DNA from: Tetracentron sinense
Lineage: Eukaryota > Streptophyta > Magnoliopsida > Trochodendrales > Trochodendraceae
Assembly: GCA_015143295.1 (NCBI GenBank)
Contig: CM026568.1
Coordinates: forward strand, 18,544,607-18,608,606
Reading direction: 5' to 3'
DNA: 64,000 nt
The stretch's first letter is position 1. The number at the start of each line of letters is the position of its first letter. Shown one piece after another: positions 11,913-23,610 of the stretch. Below the pieces are notes generated by a model. It was not told the origin of the DNA. It did not search any database and saw nothing but the letters and a program-made list of their open reading frames with translations. A program made the translations under genes and the position numbers.

Positions 11913-12217
11913 GAGCATCTCCAACACTACCCTATTCACGCTCCCTTCTCCAATTTAAGGAGCGTGAAGGCAAAATTTTGGCTCCAACGGGCTCTCCATG
12001 TTGTCTCGCCAGTTGCCAAATCTAGCAAGGGTATTTGGCTCACCATCCCATTTTCTACTTTGTATTTTTCCAAAAAAAAAATTATCGTTGAAAGGGTGAA
12101 TACAGAGATGGGGAAGATTAGGGAGTGGGTGTTGGAGTTGAACTGAAACAACAGCTCCCTAAACTGTTAGAAATTCTCTATTTCGATGAAAATGTAGCCA
12201 AAGTGTTGGAGATGCTC
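11913..12217. mobile_element. Tourist-like (PIF/Harbinger) MITE, 305 bp, TSD TTA
   Basis: The ends GAGCATCTCCAACAC and GTGTTGGAGATGCTC are perfect reverse complements. The element is bracketed by TTA at 11910-11912 and 12218-12220, the 3-bp target duplication expected for PIF/Harbinger elements. The interior has no transposase. High confidence on structure and good confidence on superfamily. Confidence 0.85.
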
Positions 12218-12569
12218 TTATACCGACAACCCATCAAGATTAGGATTTGAGTCTTATATGACTAACATTATCTATCCCTTATATAGCAACAAGACCCGAG
12301 TTTTACTCTCGGGATATAGCGCGGTGGTTGATATACCGAGTTTGTGCACAGTAATAGCAATCTAGTACGACGAAGGGTGACAATTGGGCTGAGTTCAGGC
12401 TTTAAAGCCTTTCTATCTGTGTCGGGCTTCGGGCTTATTAAAAAATTACCAAATTTCAAGCGTCCATTGCCACCCCTACGATTGACAAGTTGCAGTCTGT
12501 GTCTATCTGCCTTATAAACGCTTTTGTGGGGGGCACCAAAAAAACAAGCATATCAGGATTCACATAATT

Positions 12570-12716
12570 ATTTTGAGCTTGGCTTGAACTTTATTCGAAT
12601 TCAAATGTTTTGGCTTGAGCTTCGACTGAACAAGCTTGATCTAGCTCGAGCTCTGTTCAAGCTCGAACATTATTCAAGCCGAGTCGAGCTCGGGTTGGCT
12701 CAAGCTTGATTCAAGG
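12570..12716. repeat. GAGCTCG/CTTGAGC-rich repeat, left block
   Basis: Dense overlapping copies of CTTGAGCTTGG, GCTCGAGCTC and GAGTCGAGCTCGG. A similar block at 14260-14460 carries the same words, partly inverted. A probable solo LTR lies between them, so the two blocks may be one interrupted element. Such motif-rich repeats are common in plant genomes; the class is not decided here. Confidence 0.6.
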
Positions 12717-12961
12717 AATTATTTTTTTAATTTTACAAAATATTAATTAAAAATTATATATAATATAAGAAATTATAGAAAATTAATCTATTCATCTACG
12801 AAAATAAGGTTTAGGAGTGAAAAAATTTGGTGAACCTCAAATCCGATGTTTGAGTTGAGGACTACAAGTTCAAGAGGATGGTTAGGTTTTCCTAAAATTC
12901 TGTCTACCCTTTTTATGATTTAACAATTAAGTTATTAATTAAAGGTATGATGAATTTAAAG

Positions 12962-14119
12962 TGCAGAAATAGAGAGAAACATGCAAACCATAACACAAGG
13001 ATTTTTACGTGGAAACTCTTCCGGGAAAAACCACGGAACCTAATCCAGCCATGAGAATCCATTAAGATAAAGTTAACAAGAACATACAAGACTCGAACTT
13101 GACTCATTTGGACTCGACACTACGATCCTTCAGTTCTTAGTCCTCCACACCTCGAAAAGTCATCACGTACTCACAAGTCTCGTGATCAATCGCAGCCGCT
13201 CGTACTTCTCTTTGTGTCTCGAAAATAGTCCACGATCTTCCGATCGATCTCCGTCAATGACGGCTTCGGATTCCACGGACCAAATCACACATCCACGATC
13301 CTTCTCGGATCAATCTCCTTCGCAAAGGATCCGGAACACTTCGGCCAAAATGTTCTATCCAGAATGGGTTGATGGTTTGATAAGAATTAATTTCTAGATG
13401 GACTCCATCAATGGAAAAGTCCAAGCAAGCTATAATGAAGCTTTTGGCTTGCAAACTCTAAGATGAAGACAACTAACAAAGGGAAGGAGAACAATCAGTT
13501 TCTAGAGTTTTTAAGAACTCTAGAAGGAGTTAAAAATCATCTCTAAACTCTCCCAATGTTGTTCTCCACGAACTAGAAGGGTAGGGTATCAAAAACCAAG
13601 TTTAGGGGTTGCTAAAAACTAAGAAGGAAGTTGCCAAAATAGTCAAAATAGCAAAAAAATCAAATTTGGATGAAATCTCATATTAGGATCAACCCTGGGG
13701 GTTACTTTGGTCAACCCAACTATGCACTTCAGTCGATTTGATATATTATGGAGCAAAATCCGAGCTACGGTTTGGAAGATATGCCACCTACAAGCAACCT
13801 TGATTTTTTGAGAAATTTTAGAATTTTAAATTTGTTTTGCACTACATATCTCATCACCTAGGGTCCATATGATTAGTCTAAGACAATGTCTAGCTAAGGT
13901 ATCATATTATGGTTAATCTAAGTCAATTCTCACCTAAGGTCACATGGTATCTAGGTCACTTACCATCCTATGAGTGAAATGAAGGAAATAATTAACCGAG
14001 TCTTCAACTGTTCTTCAACGGTCTTCAACTTCACTTGTCGTGAATGTTTGACAGCAATGACACAAGATACACACTTAATCACCTAGATTCACTTGTTTTG
14101 ATACCGGAATAAGCCAACA
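12962..14119 (-). mobile_element. Probable solo Copia LTR, about 1.16 kb
   Basis: On the minus strand it starts TGTTGGCTTATTCCGG and approaches its end with GTGGTTTTTCCCGG and TTTCCACGTAAAAATCC, a signature of many plant Copia LTR 3' ends. It ends ...TTTCTGCA. No primer-binding site follows and no coding domain adjoins, so a solo LTR is favoured. The flanking 5-mers do not match, so the exact ends or the insertion history are uncertain. Confidence 0.5.
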
Positions 14120-14259
14120 CAAAAAACATAGACTTTACAAGGAGTAGTCCTTCAGTCCAAAGGTAGAGAGTTAGATTAGATTTCCTACTTTAACTTCTTA
14201 AATTTTTTTGTATTACTATAAATAACATTACTAAAAAAAATATTATACATACATATATA

Positions 14260-14460
14260 TATTGAGCCAAGTTAAGCTCCAAGCGAACCGAGCCTTAAAT
14301 GAGCCGAGCCGAATCAAACTGGCCTAGCTTGAGCTTGGCTTGTTTAAACATTTGAGTTCAAATAAAAGCTTGGCTTGATCCATTCTAGAGCATGGAATGC
14401 TAGCTTGAGTTTGGCTTAAATGAGTCGAGCTGAGTCGAGTCAGCTTGGCTTGAGTGTAGC
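14260..14460. repeat. GAGCTCG/CTTGAGC-rich repeat, right block
   Basis: Repeats of GAGCCGAGCCGA, GCTTGAGCTTGGCTTG and GAGTCGAGCTGAGTCGAG. See the left block at 12570-12716. Confidence 0.6.
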
Positions 14461-16314
14461 CCTAATTAGGACTACAAATTTTTATGTTATATGTTACAAA
14501 CCTGACGGACGCCCCTTGTTAGACATATGCCCACGAAAGTCATTCCAGAATTGTATTAGTCTACTTAATCAATAAAAACATATTTTACATTCACATATTG
14601 TCTTCTACATTAGGTAACTTATTAAAAATATCTCATTAGATAAGACTACTTTGTCCCTTAGGTAACTTTGTAAGAAAACCATCCAATTAGTTTTGAACTA
14701 ATTGCTAAGGAGATATGGTTTTCTGGTTCCTTGTAGAAGTAGAATTGTTCTAAGTTATTTAGGATGCATCTGGACAATATATTCCTACTAATTTACACAT
14801 TATTAGTTCCATATGATAGAGTGATGAATCTCAATTACTAAGAGAAGAGTCTCATGACTAAGATGTGGATATAAGTAAGAAGCACTTATATTACAACTGG
14901 ATCACTTAGTGGATACCCTTAGAAATATACTGTCTATATATTTAGGATAGTCCATTTGACAGATTATCCTTAACCTGAGAGGTCGACATATTTTTTAGTA
15001 TTTGCCTATATAGCTTTGATGTAGCCAATCGTCAATGTCCAACTCACCAGACTAAATACGGGCTCGTTGGGTTATGTACGTTATACTAGAAGAAGTGTGT
15101 GTACGCTCAACAAAGATTCCACTACTCTTCTAGAGTAATTTGTATTGAGTTGATACTTGTTAAACCGGACTTGAAAAACCAGCACTGGTATTTATCGATG
15201 AAATTGTTTGATCGAGAAGTTTATTTTCTATGTAAAAGGAATATAATTATTATTATTATTTCTTTTAAAAATTTTCAAAAATAGTTTTGAAAGTCCAAGT
15301 TTGACTAAAAGTATCAAAGAGAAAGAGTTCTCATTATAAGTTAGGGATTACAGACAGTATAAGATATTGTCTCGTAAACTTATAATAATATTAGAAGTGG
15401 AAGGACGTATCCGTAAACAATTCTTGTAATAAAAATTACCTGTAAGTAATTCTCTATTTCTGGGGGTTAGTCAAATTGTGTTAATGGACATTATTGTGAT
15501 TAGTGGAAGTCCAGGGACAGATGAAATTCTATAATCCTAATGGTATTATAGGAAAGTGTTTCCTAGCAACAAGACTTTAACTAAAAGGTTAATCACTTGG
15601 TCCCACAACCGGAAATAGGAGATCCCTTTAGATCCCACACACTAGGACCTTCTTAAAGCTTTTAATTTAATTATTAATTAAATTAATTAATTTCTCTTTG
15701 TATATCACTATATGGTATAGTGAAGCTCTAATAGGTGAAATCACATTAGATGTAATTAACCATATGGGTAAGACCCATAGGGAATTTTGATAAAGATCAA
15801 AACTTGACCAATAAGAGTTTTGAACTCTTAATGGGGCGTGTGGAAGTGGGGCCCACCTAGTGTGGGATGCCCACTTCATGGTGAACATTGTCCCATTAAT
15901 TAGTTTGTTATCTTATCTCCTATTAGATAGGGATAAGAATACTTGGTTGCTAATTAATTATTTCCTATTAAGTAGAGATTGCATTAGTTTGTTACTTGTA
16001 ATGACCCGAATTAAATTCCTCGTTTTCATGATTATATGATTTAATTTTTTAGATGAACATGCTCGAATTATGCATAAATCCTATGAGAAATCTCGATTAA
16101 GAAAACTCATTTCTTTCATTCAATTTAGCGAGTTTATAGAAAAAAATTGCATAAAAGAAAAGAAGAATAAAAAGTAGCAAAAGACTTTTTTTTTAAAAAT
16201 GGAGATCGGCGCTCCGATCGATCGCCCTCCGGCAGCGATCAATGGCCCGACACGGACGTTTTCCGTGTTAACGCGATTTTTCGACCCTTTTAACTTCATT
16301 GGGTCTCCAAACTC

Positions 16315-16321
16315 TATAAAT
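16315..16321 (+). promoter_or_regulatory. TATA box of the solo LTR
   Basis: TATAAAT about 320 bp into the LTR, followed by an AAGAGAGAAAAG-like leader. Supports plus-strand orientation. Confidence 0.6.
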
Positions 16322-16625
16322 AACCCTCTAACTCGAGATTTAGGGTTTCTTTAGGCTTCTAAACCTAAAAGAGAGAAAAGAAAGAGCTTTCTGAGAAATC
16401 AAAATGGGGAAACTGAAGGAGTTCAGAGATTGGAGCAGAAAAATAAGAAAAGAGGCTTGAGGATCGATATAGAGCCTTATTCGCAAGCGATAGATCGTAG
16501 GGAAGTGATCAAGTGAGGTAAGATAACAAATTTAGGGATCCATATTCTGAATATTAACCTAAAGGATGAATTACAAGGAGTAAACCTAAGTAAGAATGTA
16601 AGAATATGTAGTATCTATGAACATA

Positions 16626-16864
16626 TTTATCATTCTTGTTTTATTATTCTTGAATCATTAAAATAAGATGTAAGGAACCAAGTTTATGATTCTTGTTTTA
16701 TTATTCTTGAATCGTTAAAATAGGATGTGAAGAACCATGTTTATGATTCTTGTTTCATTATTCTTGAATCGTTAAAATAAGATGTGAAGAATCATATTTA
16801 TGATTTCTATTCCATTATTTCTTGAATCGCTAAAATTAGGATGTGAAGAATCATGTTAAAACTA
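16626..16864 (+). repeat. Four ~57-bp tandem units inside the solo LTR
   Basis: Units starting TTTATGATTCTTG and containing TTATTCTTGAATCGTTAAAAT begin at 16626, 16683, 16740 and 16797. The first three are 57 bp; the fourth is about 68 bp before a partial fifth. Differences are mostly single bases. Confidence 0.9.
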
Positions 16865-18970
16865 TTTATGATTCATCAAGGGGATTGAGAAATTTTATTG
16901 AAGTGTATGGATTTATGAGGAGAATGGGATGAATGGATATAATTGAATGGATGAATTATTATGAGATTTTAATTATATGTGAGTTTGATTTTATGTTTAT
17001 AACTCATGAAAATTATTATTGACGAAAGGTGTTGTAATTAGGATATTGATCTTGATTAAACAAAAAGGGGATTTGGATATTTAAATTAGATCGTGATTAG
17101 GTGTATTTTAATATAGACTATGATTTTAAATTGTCGAATAATTGGAAATATGGAAGGTTAAGTGTTTTCTTTTATGTTCCTTTATACGTGATATACTTTT
17201 GGGTAAATGAATATTTGATGAAAGTCAACCTGCCTAGGCTTGGTTAACATAGTGGAATGAGACGCTATGGTGAGATGTCCTATGACACTTAACGGTTAGT
17301 CTTAGGTGTAATTTAAACAAAAAATGTATCATTGTGCACTCACGAATGAAAAGTATGCATATAAATGAAAAGAAAATTAAAGACACTAAGAAGATCCTAA
17401 GTAAGACCAAAAGTAAAGTAAGTAAGAAAGAAAGATACTTGAAAGCAACAATGTTTGTGTTATTTTGCACTATTGAATACCATCAAAAGGGCGAGAAGAA
17501 TGTCAAAGTAAGTAAGCCGTCGTACCGGAAAATGTACTAAGCAGTCCATGCAGGGTAATGTACGAAGGTTGGTATCTCGGTAAAGTATAGTAACCCCTTT
17601 CCTTATACGGTAAAGTGGTATTTTAAGTTATTACCATTGCATGTGAATGTATTGTTCATGAAACAATAAAGTATGAAGTATAAAAAGTAAGAAAGCAAGA
17701 AAAGAAAGAAATTGACGTAATGTATTTGTTTGTTTCCGCACTCTGATTATGTATGTGAATAGTTGTATGAATCTGTAAAATGCATGCAATTTAATGTTCA
17801 TTATATTGTTCACTATGGTCTATTATATATGCGGAGTAACTTGCTACTCAGCCGATGATTTTTGTTGTCGGCAGAGTCAGGTTTTGATATTTGTGCGCCC
17901 GGACCGTGGGAAGAAAAGGAATATTTCGAGGAACCGAAAGGTGATTATCCTGAGAAAGAACGGGATCTTGATCGTTGGCCCTACTGTTGAATTTAATTTA
18001 TTAGTGGTTAAATTTCAGGGAGACTTTAAATTGACTTTATGGAAGTTCATGTTTAGTTAGTTTTGATTATGATCATGATGGATCAGGATTTATTATATTT
18101 CAGTTGCAGTTAGGAATTATGAATTTAATTGATGTTATTAATTAAAGAAATTTTTAGGTTCGTATTTTAATATGCCTTAAATGCTTTTAACAGGATGGTT
18201 TGTTAAGTAAGTCACGTGCCAAGATCTCATATTCTTCTAGGTGGGGTTTTGGGGCGCGACATTACTAATGATTCCATATTAAGTAAGGATTTGATTAGTT
18301 TGTTACTAATGATTTACTATTAAGTAGGGATTGCATTAGTAAGTTACTAATTGCTTCTCCTAATAAATAGGAATGGATAAAGTTGGTTTCTTATTAAGAT
18401 AAATCCTAATTAATTAGGAATTATCATTAAGGAATCTTTTTTAGGGAATTATAATTGGATTAGGATAAGAGAGAGGAGTCTTGAATTGCAAGTAAGCATC
18501 TATATATAGGGTGGGACATCCACCCCTTGGCCATAACATTCTCCAACGTTTTTTTTTTCTCTATCTCTCTCTCCAATAGTTCACGCCCCCCTCTCCCTCC
18601 TTTGGTATTTGTAAGGTCATCTCTCTCATTCTGTACTCTTAGTTTTAGTTTGGATCTTGAATAATATCAGAACCAATCTTGTTAATCAATAAAGGATCTT
18701 GAATTTAAGAAAAGAATAAATGATCATAGAGCTTGAATTGGAAGAGCTATTAACTTCCATTAGAGAAAATTTTTAGAGGATTAAAGAAGGTTCGTGTGAA
18801 TCGCGAATAAAACTTTTCACTTACTAAGTTTTGCAGGTAGCATTCTATCCTTCAAACCGTAGAATAGACTTATCAATTTCAAAGTCGCAAAGGTGATTAT
18901 TATTTTATCCTTCATTGAATAAAATCAATTATAACTATAGCCAGATCTTGGGATTCGATGTATGCCTCCC

Positions 18971-19150
18971 AAGAACTGTTTTTCTAAAATTAAAAAGAGG
19001 CATACTTTAAGTCCTTTCTTTATGAGTTGCTTGAAACAATTTGGCGGAGCTCCCCCTTTAAGAATAAAGGGAAAATGCTTAACGTACAAGCGGTTTCCAT
19101 TATGTAACGAAATGGCATGTCCTCATTGGTCCACGCCCCATTTTTTTTGT
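18971..19150. other. Unassigned; ends in the left arm of a foldback repeat
   Basis: No gene. From about 19117 the words GTCCTCATTGGTCCACGCCC match the left flank of the foldback copy inside the CACTA element (48571-48592), so the Copia element that follows sits within a foldback repeat copy. Confidence 0.5.
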
Positions 19151-21938
19151 TGTTGAAAATTGTCTTTATTTATGCATATACTGCTCGAGCGGGGCTAACC
19201 ACCGCCCGAGCGGTTTCGACCGGGGCATAATTTTTTTATGGAAAAGCTCCACCCGAGCAGAGGCTGATGAGGAAAAATGGCTTTGAATACTGGAGCAAAC
19301 CGCTCAGGTGGCGGTAAGCTCGAGTAGAGGTCGTGGGATTAGGTCTTCTAATCATGATTTCCACTCTATTATAAATAGAACTTTGCACTAGGGTTAGAAC
19401 AAGTGAAGCCAAACTTTTTATTTTATGATTTTTGATTGTCCAGCATATGCACATGTGCATGGTGATCTGAAAAGTAAGCTTGATTCAAAGTCAAGAAAGT
19501 GTATTTTTCTAGGTTTTCAGAAAGGAGTTGAAGGTTACAAGTTATGGGATCCCAAAACAAGGAAGATTGTTTTTAGTAGGGATGTAGTCTTTGATGAGAC
19601 TACGCCATGATGAATTAAAGCAACATTGTGATGATGCAAGCGATAGTATGGAGCATCAATTCAGGTAGAGCTGGATAGATCTAAATCAGAAGAAAGTGAT
19701 GAAGAACCACCTCAGATCGAGAGAGTCGATCAACAGTCACAACTACAGAAATCACAACGGGGTCGAAAAGTACCCAGGAGATGTGATGATGACACAAACA
19801 TGGTAGTTTTTTCTCTCATAACTAAGAATGGGGAACCATCCAGTTTCAAGGAAGTGGTGTCAGATGGTGATCATAGAAAGTGAGCGAAGGCTATGGATGA
19901 GGAGATGAAATCACTACACTAGAACCATACATGGGATCTTTTAGAACTGCCTAAGGGAAAGAAAGTCATCGGCTGCAAGTGGATTTTTAGAAAGAAATAA
20001 CCGACCACTGAAGACAGAGATATAAAGTTCAAGGCTAGATTTCGTAAAGGGTTTTGCACAAAGAGAAGGAATAGATTTCAATGAAATCTTCTCTCGAGTG
20101 GTGAAGCATACCTCTATCAGAACATTGTTGTCGATAGTAGCTAGCTATGCAAGACCTAGAGCTTGAATAGATAAATGTGAAGACATCTTTCCAGCACAGA
20201 GAACTAGATAAAGAGATATACATGTGACAACTAGAGAAATTTAAGATGAGGGGAAACACAGCTCAAGTCTGCAAACTAAAGAGATAATTATATGGTCTGA
20301 AGCAATCACCCAAGCAATGATACAAGCGGTTTATCTCATTCATGCTGAAGAATGGGTATTCCAGAAGCGAGAATGGCCACTGTCTCTATTTCAGAAACAT
20401 TAGAGTTAGTTCCTTCATATTTTTAGTACTCTATGTGGATAACATGTCAATTGTTGCCAAAAGTATGTCAGATGAGAAGATATTGAAGAAGTAATTCAGT
20501 AGTGAGTATGAGATGAAAGACATAGGTGCAACAAGGGTAATTATAGGCATGGAAATTCGGAGAAATGGAAAGTTGGGAAAACTATCTCTATCCCAAGGGA
20601 GGTAATAAGGAGAGTCCTTGTAAGATGCAAAACCTGTGAGTACTCATTTGGTGACCTATTTCAGATTGTCCTTTCAGTTATGTCCAGTGATAGATGAAGA
20701 GAATGAAGAAATGACAAAAATTTCCATATGCAAGTGTCATAGGCAGCTTGATGTACACCATGATTTGCACTAGACCTGACATCTCATAAGGTGTTAGTCT
20801 TGTTAGTAGGTATATGAAGAATCCTGGAAAGGAGCACTAGTAGATAGTGAAGTGGATTCTGAGGTATTTGAAGGGTACCATTGATGTCAAAATCATGTTC
20901 GACAAGAAAGACAAATGTGAGGTAGTTAGGTATGTCGATTTCGACTATGCTGGGAACTTGGACAAGATGAGGTCTACTACAGGGTACTTGTATACACTAG
21001 GTGAATGACCAATTTGTTGGAGATCCATGTTGTAGCCTACTACAACATTATCAATGATTGAGACTGAATACATGGTAGCTTCAGAAGCAACCAAGGAAAA
21101 TATCTGGTTGGTGAACTGAGAATAAAGCAGGAGAAGATGATTCTTCAATGTGATAGTCAAAGTGTCATACACTTGGCAAAGAATTAGGTTTACCATTCAA
21201 GAACGAAGCACATTGATATGCGCTTCCACTTCATAAAAGATGCGATATCTGAGAATGTGACTTTATTGAAGAAAATTCACACAAGTGAAAACCTTTCAGA
21301 TATGATGACAAAGCCAGTTACCATTTCCAAGTTTAAACATTGCTTGGACTTGGTTAACATTCAATGAGTTTGATGGAAGGTCACACCCTTGTGGGGGAGG
21401 GAGGTGTGAAGGCATCTTTGGAAATGCAGTTATCGTTCATCCGAGGTAGAGCATAATTGAAGCCAGGGTGAAGAGTGTTGAAAATTGTCTTTACTTCTGC
21501 ATGTACCATCGAGTGGGGCTAACCACCGCCCAAGCGGTTTCGACCAGGGCATAAGTTTTTCTGGAAAAGCTTCGCCCGAGCGGCGGCAAGCTTCGCCTGA
21601 CAGAGGCCGATGATGAAAAATGGTTTTGAGTACTGGAGCAAATCGCTCAAGCGGTGGTAAGCTCCGCCCGAGCAGAAGTCATGGGATTAGGTCTTCCAAT
21701 CCTGATTTTTCACCCTATTATAATGAGAACTTTGCACTAGGGTTAGAACAAGTGAAACCAAACTTTTTCTTTGAGAGGGAAAAATTGTTTGAGAGGCTAG
21801 AATCCATTTTCTCTTTGCTTTGATTATCAGTGAAGAAGGTGATATCTCCGTGGATGTAACCCTAGTTGGGTGAGCCACGTATATCCTTGTGTTGTTTGTT
21901 TGTTTTTATTTTCTTTCAATAGGTTCCCTTTCACCACA
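19151..21938 (+). mobile_element. Internally deleted Copia retrotransposon
   Basis: Direct repeats 19151-19420 and 21476-21745 are the shared LTR parts (start TGTTGAAAATTGTCTTTA, then CGAGCGGGGCTAACCACCGCC-type words). The 3' LTR appears to start at 21405, right after a purine tract GTGGGGGAGGGAGG, and to end at 21938 in CACCACA. The 5' LTR lacks about 70 bp on its left and about 190 bp on its right, and joins directly to the C-terminal part of integrase. Gag, protease and most of integrase are absent. A T-rich stretch flanks both sides, so the TSD cannot be fixed. Confidence 0.8.
19425..21370 (+). pseudogene. Decayed Copia pol: integrase C-end, RT, RNase H
   Basis: Starts in the integrase tail (CPAYAHVHGDLKSKLDSKSR, then CIFLGF, GYKLWDP and DVVFDE). 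RT words follow: WIFRKK, KARF, KGFAQREGIDFNEIFSRV, ASYAR, LYGLKQSP and the active-site region LYVDN, where the second catalytic Asp of YVDD is lost. RNase H words include STTGYL-like, SMLQP-like and EYMVASEATKENIWL. Frameshifts and stops occur throughout, so no enzyme can be made. Family: Copia, Tnt1/Tork-like by motif style. Confidence 0.85.
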
Positions 21939-21954
21939 TTTTTAATACTCATCA

Positions 21955-22090
21955 ACTGTGGTTAAGATTCACTCACTCCTAGGGTCAAGCAATCCAACCT
22001 TGGTTTTAAGAGAAAAAAAATCTTAACTTTAATTTAGTTAAGCTTAATCAGGGTTAAAGAGGTGTTAAAAGGGACATGAGGACATGGTGG
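21955..22090. repeat. Foldback-family copy, right of the Copia insertion
   Basis: Left arm CAACTGTGGTTAAGATTCAC and right arm GGGTTAAAGAGGTGTTAAAA with ACATGAGGACATGG; the latter is the inverse of the GTCCTCATTGG words at 19117. The original repeat therefore spans about 19115-22110 with the Copia element inserted in it. Confidence 0.65.
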
Positions 22091-23260
22091 TAAGTTGAGC
22101 AGTGGACCCTAATATTCTGCTAATCACTACTCATAAATAAATACGGTGGTAAGATTTTTATTATAGAGAAAATTAATAGGAAACTGGCCTTTTCTTTCCC
22201 AATAATTACAATCCTGTTACCAATTTTACCCTTAAAAGGAGCTCGCCAAAACATTTTCAAGCGGAGCGTTGCTCTTTCTTTATCTGGGCTTGGGCTTTGA
22301 ACGGGCTGCAAAGAGCAGAATACACAGCGGGGTAAAAGAATGTCTACTCTACATAGCAAATCAATGGCAATTGCATGGATTGAGGGTGTTTGTGGAATGT
22401 GTGTGTGTGTGTGCGCGCGAGTGTGTCTGTGTAGTCTTCCTCCTAGTGCCTGTAGCTTCACCTTGTGGTGTTGTTACCTTCAACCAAAAAAAAAGGCAAT
22501 TGCAAGCAGTATGAAAACAAAATCCACGCCAATTTCATTTTCAACACTAGTCCGGTCCAGTTCGTGACTAAACATTCTGTCCTAAGCCCGACCCAGGATG
22601 TGGCCAGTCTTAAACTTATTATCTTAAATAGAAGCCCAATTGATAAATTTATTGCTGGTTGATGTATTGGTCCATAAATTTAGGCCCAAGATTGGACTAC
22701 ATGCTTCCGAAGGCAGTATAAATGTGGTCCAAAAAATGGGCCCAGTAACTGTTGGAATATGCAATCTATACTTTTTAATCATCAGGTTAGGATGATTGTT
22801 AAATAAATGACCAAATGTCTTTAGGCTACAGTTCAATCAATATCTTTGATTTGTGGCTTAATGTTGCGAAATAGGAACGACCGGAAGGACCAGCCGGGAT
22901 TCCGTTAGGTGTCGTGGTAGTAAACCTGTTGATTAATTGGTTGGCAGCAAGACAGGGTAGATGCAATTGTTGTTCTTAAAGCCCAATGTGGTATTACTAG
23001 AATGTAAATCTGATGAACTGCTTTAATTAGCACTAGTGGGCAGCACCTGCGATGCATGTGAGAGGTAGGGGAAGGGGAGAGAGATTGGAAAAAGGAAATC
23101 TAGTAAGGGTATTTTAGAAAAAAAATTAAAGAATAATTTAGGTATAAAAAATTAAGGGACATTTTATATATAAAAAATTGTGAGAGACACGTTGGTTATA
23201 GAAATATGACGTAGAGACATTTTGAGAACCAAAAAGCTTTAGAACCCAAAGATAGATGGG
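22091..23260. other. Unassigned; contains a TG microsatellite
   Basis: A (TG)n/(CG)n stretch lies near 22399-22431. No frame here shows a recognised domain or splice structure. Confidence 0.5.
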
Positions 23261-23264
23261 TGAA

Positions 23265-23335
23265 TCCTAAGGGTGGGTAAATCTTAACCACGGTTAAGGA
23301 GCGTTAAAAGAGACACTTTGGACCTCAGTGGCGTA
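23265..23335. repeat. Half copy of the foldback family
   Basis: GTAAATCTTAACCACGGTTA and GCGTTAAAAGAGACACTTTGG match the right arm of the family only. Confidence 0.5.
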
Positions 23336-23435
23336 TCCAGACTCCTAGGTGGATTTAGAAAAAATCATACGTGTTAAAGAAGGACATCTATAAGAAGATA
23401 AGAAAAGGGAAATGGAAAACGGACCCCTCAGAGAC

Positions 23436-23610
23436 CTCATTAGTCGAAGCCCTTTTTTTACCACCCATCAACTGTGGTTAACTCATTAGGGTTATGCAAT
23501 CTAACTATGGTTTTTACCAGAAAAACAAAATTACTAATTTTAATTTAGTAAACTTAATCATGGTTAAACAGGGCTTAAAAGGGATACGGGACACTTGGGT
23601 TAGCTTAGAA
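23436..23610. repeat. Foldback-family copy
   Basis: Left arm CACCCATCAACTGTGGTTAA, right arm CATGGTTAAACAGGGCTTAA with GGGATACGGGACACTTGG. The same order of words as the copy at 19115/21955-22110. Confidence 0.65.

Larger units (their letters stand above)
15997..18261 (+). mobile_element. Solo LTR (Ty3/Gypsy type), 2265 bp, perfect TSD TTACT
   Basis: Begins TGTAATGACCCGAATTAAA and ends GGGGCGCGACA, giving the TG...CA ends and the GACCCG/GCGCGACA style common in plant Gypsy LTRs. It is flanked by TTACT at 15992-15996 and 18262-18266. A TATA box lies at 16315 with a GC-richer region upstream that includes CCGATCGATCG. No primer-binding site, coding domain or second LTR is present, so it is a solo LTR left by LTR-LTR recombination. 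Structure very secure; orientation from TATA placement; superfamily from terminal sequence only. Confidence 0.85.
15925..18362. repeat. ~45-bp minisatellite split by the solo LTR
   Basis: The flanks of the solo LTR contain diverged units of the form TTACTAATGATTxCxTATTAAGTAGGGATTGCATTAGT: about 1.5 units at 15943-15996 and two or more at 18262-18350. The LTR landed within this array. Confidence 0.7.
14517..18970 (+). mobile_element. LARD-like LTR, interrupted by a solo LTR
   Basis: Starts TGTTAGACATATGCCCACG, a typical long-LTR start, and without the inserted 15997-18261 segment is about 2.2 kb. It carries a TATA motif at about 18501 (ATCTATATATAGGG) followed by a CT-rich leader, consistent with U3/R organisation. 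No coding capacity is seen. The 3' end of the LTR seems truncated near 18970. Interpretation as a large non-autonomous retrotransposon LTR is inferred from layout. Confidence 0.45.

Noticed and set aside
12958..14125. Target duplication of the probable solo Copia LTR
   Set aside because: Five-base flanks do not match for any plausible TG/CA end, so no TSD is claimed.
14512..18527. CCCCT at 14512-14516 and after CA at 18523-18527 as target duplication of the LARD-like LTR
   Set aside because: The right copy lies 15-20 bp past the TATA motif, in the middle of the apparent LTR, so the match is more likely chance.
22120..22515. Cys/Val-rich and Thr/His-rich frames over the TG microsatellite
   Set aside because: They are translations of the dinucleotide repeat, not a gene.
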